DNA of 54,599 nt, taken from positions 1 to 54,599 of the forward strand of contig JAYUZO010000136.1 in the NCBI GenBank assembly GCA_043751715.1. The letters run 5' to 3'. Within the stretch, counting starts at the first letter, position 1. Each line of letters opens with the position of its first letter. A model generated the notes under the pieces. That model was not told the DNA's origin and did not search any database. It worked only from the letters and a program-made list of their open reading frames with translations. The position numbers and the translations under genes are program-made. Below are positions 32,822 to 41,229 of the stretch, piece by piece. The stretch comes from JAAFHS01 sp043751715. GTDB lineage: Bacteria; Pseudomonadota; Alphaproteobacteria; Rhodobacterales; Rhodobacteraceae.

Positions 32822-34186
32822 ATGACGAATGAGACGTGGGTAACAGTAAAGTCCGAGCTGCAAAAGCGCATCGGAAAGAACAACTTCGTCACCTGGATCG
32901 AACCCCTTACTCTGAAACATCTGGCCAATGGCACGGCCCGTTTTGAAGTGCCCACCACGTTTTTCGGGGATTGGGTCAACCGCAACTACGGCGATCATAT
33001 CCAGTCGCACATGAACAAGAACGGCGCTGTGGTTGAACGTCTGGAATTCGTCGTTGTGCAATCGGCGGTTCCTGCGGCAACAACCGCACCGCGCAAACCG
33101 CAGACCACGCGCCCCGTGCGCACGCGCAACGGTGCGGATGACGATCTGCCCGGCGCGCCGCTGGATGCGCGCTTTACCTTTGACAGCTTTGTTGTCGGCA
33201 AGCCGAATGAGCTTGCCAATGCCGCCGCCCGCCGTGTGGCCGAAGGTGGCCCGGTTACGTTCAACCCATTGTTCCTGTATGGCGGCGTGGGTTTGGGCAA
33301 AACCCACCTGATGCACGCCATTGCGCATGAACTGCATGCCCGCCAGCCAGAATTGCGCGTGATCTATCTGTCGGCCGAACAGTTCATGTACCAATTCGTG
33401 CAGGCCCTGCGTGACCGGTCCGTGATGGATTTCAAAAGCCTGTTCCGGTCGGTTGATGTGCTGATGGTGGATGACGTGCAATTCATTGCCGGCAAGGACA
33501 GCACGCAAGAGGAATTCTTTCACACCTTCAACGCACTGGTTGACCAGAACAAACAGATCGTCATTTCGGCTGACCGCGCCCCCGGTGAAATCAAGGATCT
33601 GGAAGAACGGATCAAAAGCCGCCTGCAATGCGGGCTGGTGGTTGATCTGCACCCCACCGATTATGAACTGCGCCTTGGCGTGTTGCAGCAAAAGGCCGAA
33701 TTTTACCGCATGCAGTATCGCGGTCTGGTGCTGGCCGATGGCGTGCTGGAATTTCTGGCCCACCGCATCACCACCAATGTCCGCGTGCTGGAGGGGGCGC
33801 TGACCCGTCTGTTCGCCTTTGCCAGCCTTGTGGGCCGCGAAATCACGCTGGAACTGACGCAGGATTGCCTGTCAGACATCCTGCGCGCATCGGATCGCAA
33901 GGTCACAATTGAGGAAATTCAGCGCCGCGTGGGTGAACATTACAACGTCCGACTGTCTGATATCGTCGGCCCCAAACGCCTACGCACCATTGCACGGCCG
34001 CGCCAGATTGCCATGTATCTGGCCAAACAGCTGACCCCGCGGTCATTGCCTGAAATTGGTCGGCGTTTTGGCGGGCGCGATCACACCACGATCATGCACG
34101 GTATCCGCCGGATAGAAGAGCTGATGGCCACAGATTCGCAATTGTCCGATGACTTGCAGATGCTGAAACGGCAATTGCAGGGCTGA
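32822..34186 (+). CDS. dnaA: Chromosomal replication initiator DnaA
   Basis: Length 454 aa from ATG 32822 (MTNETWVTVKSELQKRIG); an ATG at 32771 is in frame but the added residues are not conserved. Domains: I (1-80), linker II (about 85-115), AAA+ III with Walker A GGVGLGKTHLMH and Walker B VLMVDDVQF, and DNA-binding IV with the DnaA signature GRRFGGRDHTTIMHGIRRIEEL. It opens the origin and regulates transcription. Followed by dnaN after 104 nt. Confidence 0.97.
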   Translation: MTNETWVTVKSELQKRIGKNNFVTWIEPLTLKHLANGTARFEVPTTFFGDWVNRNYGDHIQSHMNKNGAVVERLEFVVVQSAVPAATTAPRKPQTTRPVRTRNGADDDLPGAPLDARFTFDSFVVGKPNELANAAARRVAEGGPVTFNPLFLYGGVGLGKTHLMHAIAHELHARQPELRVIYLSAEQFMYQFVQALRDRSVMDFKSLFRSVDVLMVDDVQFIAGKDSTQEEFFHTFNALVDQNKQIVISADRAPGEIKDLEERIKSRLQCGLVVDLHPTDYELRLGVLQQKAEFYRMQYRGLVLADGVLEFLAHRITTNVRVLEGALTRLFAFASLVGREITLELTQDCLSDILRASDRKVTIEEIQRRVGEHYNVRLSDIVGPKRLRTIARPRQIAMYLAKQLTPRSLPEIGRRFGGRDHTTIMHGIRRIEELMATDSQLSDDLQMLKRQLQG

Positions 34187-34222
34187 CCGGCGCGCAGGCC
34201 GCGAAAATCCATTGAAATCTGC

Positions 34223-34250
34223 TTGAGAACCGGGAAAAACCGGATAGGTT
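34223..34250 (+). promoter_or_regulatory. Candidate dnaN promoter
   Basis: TTGAGA (34223-34228), 16-nt spacer, TAGGTT (34245-34250) lie 41 nt before the dnaN start. It suggests dnaN can be read separately from dnaA. Pattern match only. Confidence 0.4.
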
Positions 34251-34290
34251 CGCCGTCCCTGCGCAGCAGGACCGGACAGGGGGAAGAAAG

Positions 34291-35409
34291 ATGAAGATCA
34301 GCATCGAACGCGCGACCTTGCTCAAGGCATTGGGGCAGGCGCAATCCGTGGTCGAGCGGCGCAATACCATTCCGATTCTGGCCAACGTGCTGATCGAGGC
34401 GGAAGGCGCGCAGGTCAGCCTTCGCGCCACCGATCTGGATATCGAGGTGGTTGACCGCGCGCCTGCCATGGTGGAACGGCCGGGATCAACCACAGTATCG
34501 GCTGTCATGCTGCATGAAATCGTGCGCAAACTGCCGGATGGCGCGCTTGTGGTGCTGGCCGAAGATGCCAGCACCGGGCGGCTGACCATTGCAGCGGGGC
34601 GGTCAACCTTTAGCCTTGCGACCCTGCCGCGCGAAGATTTCCCGGTCATGGCATCGTCTGAATATGCCACGAACTTTTCGGCCCCGGCCCCCGTACTGCG
34701 CCGCCTGTTCGACAAGGCGAAATTTGCGATTTCCACCGAAGAAACGCGCTATTACCTGAACGGCGTTTATCTGCATGTGGCCACATCGGAAGGCGGGCAG
34801 GTGCTGCGCGCGGTGGCAACCGATGGCCACCGTCTGGCACGGATTGATGCGCCCCTGCCCGACGGGGCGGCGGCAATGGCAGGCGTGATCGTGCCACGCA
34901 AAACGGTGAACGAGCTGCGCAAACTGCTGGATGATGATACGGCGGAAATCGCGGTGTCGGTATCGGAAACCAAGATCCGCTTTGCCACGCCAGCCATCAC
35001 GCTGACCTCCAAGGTGATTGATGGCACGTTCCCGGATTACACGCGGGTTATTCCGACGGGCAATACCAAGCGGCTGGAGGTGGATGCGGCCGAATTTGCC
35101 AAGGCGGTGGACCGGGTTGCAACAGTATCATCCGAACGCAGCCGCGCCGTGAAGCTGAGCCTTGATGAAGACCGCCTGATCCTGTCGGTGAACGCGCCAG
35201 ACAGCGGTGCTGCGGAAGAGGAACTGGCCGTGGCCTATTCGGATGAGCGGCTGGAGATCGGCTTTAACGCCAAATACCTGTTGGAAATCGCCAGTCAGGT
35301 TGACCGCGAAAATGCGGTGTTCCTGTTCAATTCATCAGGCGATCCGACGCTGATGCGCGAGGGGAATGATACTTCGGCAGTGTATGTCGTGATGCCGATG
35401 CGCGTATGA
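34291..35409 (+). CDS. dnaN: DNA polymerase III beta sliding clamp DnaN
   Basis: Length 372 aa, standard. MKISIERATLLKALGQAQSVVERRNTIPILANVLIEA at the start and the C-terminal YVVMPMRV (clamp-interaction tail) are typical; the three clamp domains of about 120 aa each fit. It tethers polymerase III to DNA. A GGGGGAAG ribosome site precedes the ATG. Separated from recF by 49 nt holding a hairpin. Confidence 0.97.
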   Translation: MKISIERATLLKALGQAQSVVERRNTIPILANVLIEAEGAQVSLRATDLDIEVVDRAPAMVERPGSTTVSAVMLHEIVRKLPDGALVVLAEDASTGRLTIAAGRSTFSLATLPREDFPVMASSEYATNFSAPAPVLRRLFDKAKFAISTEETRYYLNGVYLHVATSEGGQVLRAVATDGHRLARIDAPLPDGAAAMAGVIVPRKTVNELRKLLDDDTAEIAVSVSETKIRFATPAITLTSKVIDGTFPDYTRVIPTGNTKRLEVDAAEFAKAVDRVATVSSERSRAVKLSLDEDRLILSVNAPDSGAAEEELAVAYSDERLEIGFNAKYLLEIASQVDRENAVFLFNSSGDPTLMREGNDTSAVYVVMPMRV

Positions 35410-35416
35410 TCTGCCG

Positions 35417-35461
35417 CCGGGGGTTTCACCCCCGGACCCCCAGGATATTTGTGCCAAAATG
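35417..35461 (+). repeat. dnaN-recF intergenic hairpin with conserved-looking tail
   Basis: CCGGGGG (35417-35423) and CCCCCGG (35429-35435) form a 7-bp stem with loop TTTCA. The tail ACCCCCAGGATATTTGTGCC, ending at the recF start, supplies its AGGA ribosome site. No T run follows, so it is not a simple terminator. I recall very similar C-run/GGATATTT elements before many genes in Rhodobacteraceae genomes; this memory needs a search to confirm. Confidence 0.55.
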
Positions 35462-36574
35462 AAAGGGCTTGGCGTGAAGGGCTTTGCCGTCACATCGCTG
35501 ACCCTGTCGCATTTCCGGAGCCACCGCGCTGCGCGGTTGCAGTTTGATGGCCGCCCCGTGGCGATTGTGGGGGCAAATGGCGCGGGCAAGACCAATATTT
35601 TGGAGGCGGTTTCCCTGTTGTCACCGGGGCGCGGGTTGCGGCGGGCGGAGGCCACAGAGCTGATGCGCAGGCCCGAGGGGCTGGGCTGGAAGGTGCGGGC
35701 CGATGTGCAGGGCATCTCTTCCACACATGAGGTGGAAACCTGGGCCGAACCGGACGCGCCGCGCGTGGTGCGGATTGATGGCAAACAGGCCACGCAGGCG
35801 GCGCTTGGCCGGGTGCTGCGTGTGGTCTGGCTGGTGCCAGCCATGGACCGGTTGTGGATTGAGGCGGCAGAGGGGCGCAGGCGTTTTCTTGACCGTATGA
35901 CGTTAAGCTTTGCACCCGATCACGCCGAGGCGGTGCTGGGCTATGAAAAGGCGATGCGCGACAGGAACCGTTTGCTGAAAGACGGTGTGACGGATGCACG
36001 CTGGTATGCGGTGCTGGAAGGGCAGATGGCGGATGCGGCGCTGGCCATTGCGGTTAACCGCAACCATGCGATTGCGCGGCTGATGCAGGCGCAGCAGGGG
36101 GCGCAAACGGCCTTTCCGGCGGCTGATCTGGCGCTGACAGGGCCAGAGGGGGAACCCGCCATTGCGCCCGAAGACCTGCCCGCGCAATGGGCGCTGACCC
36201 GCGCGCGCGATCTGGCCGCCGGGCGCACGCTGGCCGGGCCGCACCGGGCCGATCTGGCGGCGACCTATCGCAGCAAGGGCACCGTTGCCGCACAATGTTC
36301 CACCGGAGAGCAGAAGGCGCTGCTGATCAGCCTGATCCTGTCGAACGCCCGCGCGCTGACCGCTGATCTGGGGGCGACACCGGTGCTGCTGCTGGATGAG
36401 GTGGCGGCCCATCTGGATGCCACCCGCCGTGCAGCACTGTATGATGAGATTTGCGCCTTGGGTGCGCAGGCGATCATGACGGGCACCGAGGCCGATCTGT
36501 TTGACACGCTTGGCGCGCGCGGCCATCTGGTGACAGTGGCCGAGGTGGACGGCTGTTCACAGGTGCGGGGATGA
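35459..36574 (+). CDS. recF: DNA repair/gap-binding ATPase RecF
   Basis: Length 371 aa. Walker A VGANGAGKTN (about residues 37-46), ABC signature CSTGEQKALLISLIL and Walker B VLLLDEVAAHLDATRR are intact; LTLSHFRSHRAARLQFDG is the RecF N-terminus. It helps load RecA at gaps via RecR. A GTG at 35474 could be the start instead of ATG 35459. The stop lies in the first copy of a 17-bp tandem repeat. Confidence 0.95.
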   Translation: MKGLGVKGFAVTSLTLSHFRSHRAARLQFDGRPVAIVGANGAGKTNILEAVSLLSPGRGLRRAEATELMRRPEGLGWKVRADVQGISSTHEVETWAEPDAPRVVRIDGKQATQAALGRVLRVVWLVPAMDRLWIEAAEGRRRFLDRMTLSFAPDHAEAVLGYEKAMRDRNRLLKDGVTDARWYAVLEGQMADAALAIAVNRNHAIARLMQAQQGAQTAFPAADLALTGPEGEPAIAPEDLPAQWALTRARDLAAGRTLAGPHRADLAATYRSKGTVAAQCSTGEQKALLISLILSNARALTADLGATPVLLLDEVAAHLDATRRAALYDEICALGAQAIMTGTEADLFDTLGARGHLVTVAEVDGCSQVRG

Positions 36575-36591
36575 CACAGGTGCAGGGATGA
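36558..36591 (+). repeat. 17-bp imperfect tandem duplication at the recF/LysE junction
   Basis: 36558-36574 (CACAGGTGCGGGGATGA) is repeated at 36575-36591 with one base changed (G to A). Copy 1 contains the recF stop overlapped by an ATG; copy 2 contains the start of the downstream exporter gene. Before duplication the two genes would have shared an ATGA overlap. Confidence 0.9.
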
Positions 36592-37205
36592 CAGTCTCAT
36601 TCTGGGATTTGCTGCTGTATGCCGGTGGCATGGCGGCCTTGTGGGTGGTGCCCGGCCCGGTATGGGTTGCCTTGACGGCGCGTGCATTGACCGGCGGCTT
36701 TGCCAGCGCATGGCCTTTGGCCGTGGGCGTAGCGATTGGTGATGCCGTCTGGCCCCTTGCCGCCATCTTTGGCCTGACGTGGATATTGTCGGTCTACGGC
36801 GGCTTTCTGGACGCTTTGCAATGGGTGGCCGCCCTGATTTTTGTGGTCATGGGCCTGATGTTGTTGCGCAAATCGGGTGAGGTGTCATCTGACAGCCGCC
36901 TGACCAGACCGGGCCGCCTTGCCGGGTTTATCACCGGCGTGGCCGTGGTGATCGGAAACCCCAAGGCCATTCTGTTCTACATGGGCATGCTGCCGGGGTT
37001 CTTTGATCTGTCCCGCCTGACCGGCTGGGATATTGCTGCCATCCTTGCCATTTCCGCCACGATTCCGATGGTCGGCAACCTTGGTCTGGCCCTGTCAATT
37101 GACCGTGCCCGCGCGCTGCTGGCATCACCACAAAGCGTCAAACGCATCAACACCGTGTCCGGCGTTTTGCTGATTTGCGTGGGCATCGTCATTGCCCTGA
37201 CCTGA
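36588..37205 (+). CDS. LysE/RhtB-family amino-acid exporter
   Basis: Length 205 aa, six membrane segments. Family marks are the N-terminal VVPGPVWVALTARALTGG and the central VVIGNPKAILFYMGMLPGFFD. It exports amino acids or similar small solutes; the substrate cannot be read from sequence. Probably co-transcribed with recF (13-nt gap after the tandem duplication). Confidence 0.9.
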   Translation: MTVSFWDLLLYAGGMAALWVVPGPVWVALTARALTGGFASAWPLAVGVAIGDAVWPLAAIFGLTWILSVYGGFLDALQWVAALIFVVMGLMLLRKSGEVSSDSRLTRPGRLAGFITGVAVVIGNPKAILFYMGMLPGFFDLSRLTGWDIAAILAISATIPMVGNLGLALSIDRARALLASPQSVKRINTVSGVLLICVGIVIALT

Positions 37206-37227
37206 CGCTAAATCCGTGGTCATGTGC

Positions 37228-37256
37228 GTGACATCCCCCCCCTGAACCGCTATACC
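37228..37256 (+). promoter_or_regulatory. Candidate gyrB promoter
   Basis: GTGACA (37228-37233), 17-nt spacer, TATACC (37251-37256), 29 nt before the gyrB ATG. Good match to the housekeeping sigma-70 pattern of alphaproteobacteria. Confidence 0.6.
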
Positions 37257-37285
37257 TTGCGCATAAAAACAGGGGTTCCCGACGT

Positions 37286-39736
37286 ATGGCCGAAGCTGCC
37301 AAGATTGCCGATAGTTACGGCGCAGATTCCATCAAGGTTCTCAGGGGCTTAGAGGCGGTTCGCAAACGCCCCGGCATGTATATTGGTGACACCGATGATG
37401 GGTCAGGCCTGCACCATATGGTGTACGAGGTGGTCGATAACGGCATTGACGAAGCGCTGGCTGGCCATGCCACCGCCGTCACCGTGAAAATTCATGCCGA
37501 CAGCAGCGTGTCCGTGCGCGACAATGGCCGCGGCATCCCGGTGGATATCCATCAGGAAGAGGGCGTGTCGGCGGCCGAAGTGATCATGACGCAGCTGCAT
37601 GCGGGCGGCAAATTCAACAACACCGATGACAGTGGCAATGCCTACAAGGTGTCGGGCGGCCTGCATGGTGTGGGCGTTTCGGTGGTGAATGCGCTGTCGG
37701 AATGGCTGGAACTGACCGTCTGGCGCAATGACATGGAATACCGCGCGCGGTTTGAACATGGCGATTGCGTCGTGCATGTGCATGAGGTGGGGCCAGCGCC
37801 CGGCATGAAGGGCACCGAGGTGCGCTTTCTGGCATCGGCCAAGGTCAACATTCCCGAAGGCACGTTCAGCAATCTGGAATACAGCTTCAAGACGCTGGAA
37901 AACCGCTTGCGCGAACTCGCGTTCCTGAATTCCGGCGTGCGGATCGTCATTTCGGATGAACGCCCGGCAGAACCCCTGCAGACCGAACTGTTCTACGAAG
38001 GCGGCGTGCGGGAATACGTGCGCTACCTTGACCGCTCCAAATCATCCATCATGCCCGACCCGATTTACATGATTGGTGAGCGTAATGGCATGACGGTTGA
38101 GGTCGCCATGTGGTGGAACGACAGTTATAATGAAATGGTGCTGCCGTTCACCAACAACATTCCGCAGCGCGATGGCGGCACGCATTTGGCCGGTTTCCGT
38201 GGCGCGCTGACACGCACGATCAACGCCTACGCGCAGTCCAGCGGCATTGCCAAAAAGGAAAAGGTCGATTTCACCGGGGATGACGCGCGCGAAGGGCTGA
38301 CCTGCGTGTTGTCGGTCAAGGTGCCGGACCCCAAGTTTTCCAGCCAGACCAAGGATAAACTTGTCAGCTCCGAAGTGCGCCCGGCTGTTGAAAATCTGGT
38401 CAACGAAAAGCTGTCCGAATGGTTTGAAGAAAATCCGGGCAATGCCAAGATCATTGTCGGCAAGATTGTTGAGGCGGCGCTGGCACGCGAAGCGGCGCGC
38501 AAAGCACGCGAATTGACGCGGCGCAAATCGGCGCTGGATATCGCATCGCTGCCGGGCAAGCTGGCCGATTGTCAGGAAAAAGACGCCTCAAAGTCTGAGA
38601 TCTTTCTTGTCGAAGGTGACAGTGCCGGGGGCAGTGCCAAACAGGGCCGCAGCCGCGCCAATCAGGCCGTGCTGCCGCTGCGTGGCAAAATCCTGAATGT
38701 GGAACGCGCGCGGTTTGACCGTATGCTGGGCAGTGCTGAAATTGGCACGCTGATCACCGCCCTTGGCACCGGCATTGGCCGTGATGAATTTGATATCGCC
38801 AAACTGCGCTACCACAAGGTTGTTATCATGACCGATGCCGATGTGGACGGCGCGCATATCCGCACGCTGCTGCTGACGTTCTTTTTCCGCCAGATGCCCG
38901 CGCTGATCGAAGGTGGTTATCTGTATATTGCCCAGCCTCCGCTCTACAAAGTGGCGCGTGGCAAGTCTGAAGTGTACCTCAAGGATCAGCCGGCACTGGA
39001 AGATTATCTGGTGGAAATGGGCACCGAAGGTGCGGTTCTGCGGTTGACCGATGGTCAGGAAATTGCCGGCAATGATCTGGCCCGCGTGATTGAGGGCGCG
39101 CGTCAGTTCCGCCGCGTGCTGGATGCGTTTCCCACCCACTATCCGCGCGGCATTCTGGAACAGGCCGCCATCGCGGGGGCCTTTGATGCAGGCCGCGCTG
39201 ATGCCGATTTGCAGGCGGTGGCCGATATGGTGGCCAAACGGCTTGATCTGATTGCCACCGAATATGAACGCGGCTGGTCAGGCCGCGTGACACAGGACCA
39301 CGGCATCCGGCTTAGCCGCATCTTGCGCGGGGTAGAAGAGTTGCGCACGCTTGATGGGGCTGTGCTGCGGTCGGGTGAGGCGCGGCGTCTGTCTGCCGTG
39401 TCGGCGCAAAGCCGCGATCATTTTCAGGGTACGTCCCGGCTGGTACGCAAAGACCGTGAGCAGCTGATCCACGGCCCCACGGAACTGTTAAAGGCCGTGC
39501 TGACCGAAGGCGAAAAGGGCCTGTCGCTGCAACGTTACAAGGGTCTGGGCGAAATGAACCCCGAACAGCTGTGGGAAACCACACTTGACCCCGAAGCGCG
39601 CACGCTACTGCAGGTGCGGGTCGAAGATCTGGCCGAAGCGGATGACATTTTCACCAAGCTGATGGGTGATGTCGTCGAACCACGGCGCGAATTCATCCAA
39701 TCCAACGCACTGAACGTGGAACATCTGGATATATAG
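37286..39736 (+). CDS. gyrB: DNA gyrase subunit B
   Basis: Length 816 aa. GHKL ATPase motifs (VLRGLEAVRKRPGMYIGD; YEVVDNGIDEALAGHA; DNGRGIPVDIH; GGLHGVGVSVVNALSEW), Toprim EGDSAGGSAKQGR and DADVDGAHIRTLLLTFFFR, and C-terminal QRYKGLGEMNPEQLWETTLD. It drives ATP-dependent negative supercoiling with GyrA. Intact; closes the dnaA-dnaN-recF-gyrB block. Confidence 0.98.
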   Translation: MAEAAKIADSYGADSIKVLRGLEAVRKRPGMYIGDTDDGSGLHHMVYEVVDNGIDEALAGHATAVTVKIHADSSVSVRDNGRGIPVDIHQEEGVSAAEVIMTQLHAGGKFNNTDDSGNAYKVSGGLHGVGVSVVNALSEWLELTVWRNDMEYRARFEHGDCVVHVHEVGPAPGMKGTEVRFLASAKVNIPEGTFSNLEYSFKTLENRLRELAFLNSGVRIVISDERPAEPLQTELFYEGGVREYVRYLDRSKSSIMPDPIYMIGERNGMTVEVAMWWNDSYNEMVLPFTNNIPQRDGGTHLAGFRGALTRTINAYAQSSGIAKKEKVDFTGDDAREGLTCVLSVKVPDPKFSSQTKDKLVSSEVRPAVENLVNEKLSEWFEENPGNAKIIVGKIVEAALAREAARKARELTRRKSALDIASLPGKLADCQEKDASKSEIFLVEGDSAGGSAKQGRSRANQAVLPLRGKILNVERARFDRMLGSAEIGTLITALGTGIGRDEFDIAKLRYHKVVIMTDADVDGAHIRTLLLTFFFRQMPALIEGGYLYIAQPPLYKVARGKSEVYLKDQPALEDYLVEMGTEGAVLRLTDGQEIAGNDLARVIEGARQFRRVLDAFPTHYPRGILEQAAIAGAFDAGRADADLQAVADMVAKRLDLIATEYERGWSGRVTQDHGIRLSRILRGVEELRTLDGAVLRSGEARRLSAVSAQSRDHFQGTSRLVRKDREQLIHGPTELLKAVLTEGEKGLSLQRYKGLGEMNPEQLWETTLDPEARTLLQVRVEDLAEADDIFTKLMGDVVEPRREFIQSNALNVEHLDI

Positions 39737-39839
39737 CTGCAGCCGTTGCGCAACTTTGTGACCAGACCTATCCACCATGATGCTGGACTCTGTCCCCACA
39801 GACGCTAATCATAAGCCAAGTCAATTGGGGGGAAATGCG

Positions 39840-40124
39840 ATGTGCCGCATCTATGCAGAGCAAGACCCGCACCGTTATGCGCTGACAACGCGCCGCTTGC
39901 GCCTGAACGGGCAAAGCACGTCTATCCGGTTGGAAAACACATATTGGCAGATTCTTGATGAACTGGCCGCAGCCGAGGGCATGACCACGCCCGCCTTCAC
40001 GTCCAAACTGCATTCCGAAGTGCTGGAACAGCATGGTGAGCCTGCCAATTTCTCGTCTGTGCTGCGTTGCACCTGCCTGATCTACCTTGAACGGCCCGCC
40101 CAACAGGCGATTGCCGCCGAATAG
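39840..40124 (+). CDS. Ribbon-helix-helix domain protein
   Basis: Length 94 aa from ATG 39840 (MCRIYAEQDPHRYAL), preceded by GGGGGGAA; an upstream in-frame ATG at 39777 is less likely. The central TSIRLENTYWQILDELAAAEGMTTPAFTSKLHSEVLE is a ribbon-helix-helix pattern (RHH_4 type), implying a dimeric DNA-binding protein. N- and C-terminal cysteines (MCRIY; LRCTCLIYL) are notable. Target unknown; an 18-bp palindrome follows at 40141. Confidence 0.8.
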   Translation: MCRIYAEQDPHRYALTTRRLRLNGQSTSIRLENTYWQILDELAAAEGMTTPAFTSKLHSEVLEQHGEPANFSSVLRCTCLIYLERPAQQAIAAE

Positions 40125-40140
40125 TGCAGGAATTGCTGGC

Positions 40141-40158
40141 GTAGTAATCTGTTACTAC
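40141..40158. repeat. Perfect 7-bp inverted repeat (candidate operator)
   Basis: GTAGTAA-TCTG-TTACTAC lies 17 nt after the ribbon-helix-helix gene and 68 nt before the glyoxalase-like gene. It could be an operator or an RNA hairpin; no T run follows. Confidence 0.5.
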
Positions 40159-40225
40159 CACCCGCCCGGTCGCAGCGGGCAGGTTAGCCTTGTTGCCCTT
40201 TCTAGGGCTGGTTCAAGGAGCACCC

Positions 40226-40621
40226 ATGGCCAAAGCCATTCATTCAATGATCCGCGTGCTGGATGAGGCGCGGTCGCTGGCGTTTTATCAAACCGCATTC
40301 GGCCTGACGGTGGCTGACCGACTGGATTTTGACAGCTTTACCCTGATCTACCTGTCCAACGCCGAAACCGGCTTTGAGGTGGAACTGACCGTCAACAAGG
40401 GCCGCACCGAACCCTACGCATTGGGCGATGGGTACGGCCATCTGGCAGTGTCCGTGGCCGATGTGGATGCCGAACATGCCCGCATGTCTGCCGCTGGCCT
40501 TGCCCCGCGCAAACTAGTGGATTTTGCGCCTGCAGGCAGCGTGATTGCGCGCTTTTTCTTTATTGCCGACCCCGATGGTTACCAGATCGAGGTCCTGCAA
40601 CGTGGCGGCAGATATCTTTGA
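40226..40621 (+). CDS. Glyoxalase-like VOC-family protein
   Basis: Length 131 aa from ATG 40226, with AAGGAG directly upstream. Two beta-alpha-beta-beta-beta repeats: SMIRVLDEARSLAFYQTAFGL and HLAVSVADVDAEHARMSAAGL, ending DPDGYQIEVLQRG. The metal-ligand pattern (His near the start, Glu mid-chain, His in GHLAVS, Glu in QIEVL) fits lactoylglutathione lyase (GloA), which detoxifies methylglyoxal, but substrate is not certain. Confidence 0.85.
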   Translation: MAKAIHSMIRVLDEARSLAFYQTAFGLTVADRLDFDSFTLIYLSNAETGFEVELTVNKGRTEPYALGDGYGHLAVSVADVDAEHARMSAAGLAPRKLVDFAPAGSVIARFFFIADPDGYQIEVLQRGGRYL

Positions 40622-40686
40622 CCCGCCAAAACCACGCGTCCGGGAGGGGCGGGTGGCACGACCCAAGGCATGAACCCAGGGAGGGA

Positions 40687-41214
40687 ATGATGACCATATC
40701 CGAAAAGCCGCGCGGCCTGACGCGGCGTGATCTGTTGTCGCGGTCAATCGCGGCAGGGGCGACATTCATGGTGGGGGCCGGTTTTGTGGCCGGGCGTGAC
40801 GCGGCCTGGGCCACCGAAGTGGTCGCGCTCAAGCCGGAATCGATGGCCACGCTGGTGCAGATGGCGCGCGATATCTATCCGCATGACCGGATCGCCGACG
40901 AATTCTATGTCATCGCGGTCAAAGGTTATGACGCGGCCGAGGCTGCCCCCGAAATTGAGGAAGGTATCGCTGCGCTGAACGCCGCCGCTTTGGTCAAGGG
41001 CCATGCAGATTACCTGTCGATCGGTTGGGAGCGTGACCGCGTCGATGTGCTGCGCGGCATCGAGGAAACGCCGTTCTTTCAGAAAATCCGTGGGGGGCTG
41101 GTGACCGGGCTTTACAACCAAAAGGCCGTCTGGCCGCTGTTTGGTTATGAAGGCGAAAGCTTTAGCCAGGGCGGCTATCTGGAACGTGGCTTCAACGACA
41201 TCAACTGGCTTTAA
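40687..41214 (+). CDS. Tat-exported gluconate 2-dehydrogenase subunit 3-like protein
   Basis: Length 175 aa from ATG 40687 (a second ATG follows at once), with a GGGAGGGA ribosome site. Twin-arginine signal LTRRDLLSRSIAAGATFMVGAG. The rest, with MARDIYPHDRIADEFYVIAVKGYD, matches the small gamma subunit of periplasmic FAD sugar/gluconate dehydrogenases, which carries the folded partner out through Tat. 15 nt before its GMC partner. Confidence 0.85.
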   Translation: MMTISEKPRGLTRRDLLSRSIAAGATFMVGAGFVAGRDAAWATEVVALKPESMATLVQMARDIYPHDRIADEFYVIAVKGYDAAEAAPEIEEGIAALNAAALVKGHADYLSIGWERDRVDVLRGIEETPFFQKIRGGLVTGLYNQKAVWPLFGYEGESFSQGGYLERGFNDINWL

Positions 41215-41229
41215 GGCGGGGGCAAGATC

